6,168 nt of DNA from an uncultured Phascolarctobacterium sp. (GTDB lineage Bacteria > Bacillota > Negativicutes > Acidaminococcales > Acidaminococcaceae), in assembly GCA_900554395.1 (NCBI GenBank), contig USHB01000099.1, forward strand, positions 1-6,168, read 5' to 3'. The translations under genes and the position numbers were made by a program. Of this stretch, positions 5,960-6,168 are shown one piece after another. A model generated the notes under the pieces. It did not search any database, was not told where the DNA came from, and saw nothing but the letters and a program-made list of their open reading frames with translations. The first letter of the stretch is position 1; the number at the start of each line of letters is the position of its first letter.

Positions 5960-6168
5960 TTGAACCATTTAGTACCGCTTATCAGCGACCTTGCCATGAT
6001 TTTAACACTGGCGGGGCTCGCCACAATTTTATGTAAAAAACTAAATCAGCCGCTTATTCTGGGTTATATGCTGGCGGGTTTTTTAGCAAGCCCGCACTTT
6101 ACGCTGCTGCCCAACGTTATCGACAGCGATAACATTACCATTTGGGCAGATATAGGCGTTATCTTTAT
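5960..6168 (+). CDS. CPA2 family cation:proton antiporter, N-terminal fragment
   Basis: Only the first 69 codons are in the window; the gene runs off the right edge. The protein would be an inner-membrane cation:proton antiporter of the CPA2 (KefB/NapA-like) family. A first membrane segment spans about residues 7-25. Then comes the family-typical KLNQPLILGYMLAGFLASPH (27-46), and a stretch ending in WADIGVIF (62-69) that normally leads into the next helix. The transported ion (K+ or Na+) and any C-terminal TrkA-N/RCK regulatory domain lie outside the window. The start is TTG, supported by GGAGG six bases upstream. The gene is divergent from yigZ; no clear plus-strand promoter was identified in the 83-base gap. 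Confidence 0.85.
   Translation, partial: MNHLVPLISDLAMILTLAGLATILCKKLNQPLILGYMLAGFLASPHFTLLPNVIDSDNITIWADIGVIF

Noticed and set aside
1..6168. CRISPR, tRNA, rRNA, insertion sequence or defence system
   Set aside because: No direct-repeat array, cloverleaf-like segment, transposase motif or terminal repeat was seen. The window reads as ordinary core and housekeeping genes.

Overview
This window looks like a chromosomal segment of a Gram-positive-lineage bacterium of moderate GC content. A Negativicutes-type member of the Bacillota (Phascolarctobacterium/Acidaminococcus-like) is my best guess. The reasons are AGGAG-type ribosome binding sites, perfect TATAAT boxes with extended TG motifs, tightly packed genes, and the gene repertoire (DUF362 ferredoxin, PHP phosphoesterase, YigZ, Bacteroides/Negativicutes-style CPA2 antiporter). 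This placement is inference; no marker gene in the window fixes the taxonomy.

Layout from left to right. A minus-strand DUF362/4Fe-4S protein (12-1145) has its own candidate promoter at the end of the next gene. Then comes a compact minus-strand operon, transcribed from about 4.5 kb leftwards: a zinc-type substrate-binding lipoprotein (znuA-like, 3617-4501), its ATPase (znuC-like, 2896-3627), its permease (znuB-like, 2018-2884), and a PHP-family phosphoesterase whose start overlaps the permease's end (1213-2031). A 109-base AT-rich divergent region (4502-4610) separates this operon from a plus-strand nicotinamidase (pncA, 4611-5258). It carries a 6-3-6 palindrome overlapping the likely promoters in both directions. 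Next, a minus-strand YigZ/IMPACT-family gene (5259-5876) converges on pncA with no gap at all; its likely terminator lies inside the last codons of pncA. Finally, a plus-strand CPA2 cation:proton antiporter starts at a TTG codon with a strong ribosome binding site (5960) and runs off the window edge.

How the genes fit together. ZnuA, ZnuC and ZnuB form a complete high-affinity metal ABC importer. Its ligand pattern (three His) points to zinc, and the permease ends in a Cys/His/acidic tail that could bind metal. The coupled PHP protein is a metal-dependent phosphoesterase, and the divergent nicotinamidase also keeps a metal site. Metal supply may therefore be a loose common theme, but that link is inference.

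I see no phage, insertion sequence, CRISPR array, tRNA or rRNA, and no convincing new multi-gene system. The most interesting points are local: the candidate operator, the PHP coupling, the permease tail and the terminator embedded in a neighbouring gene.
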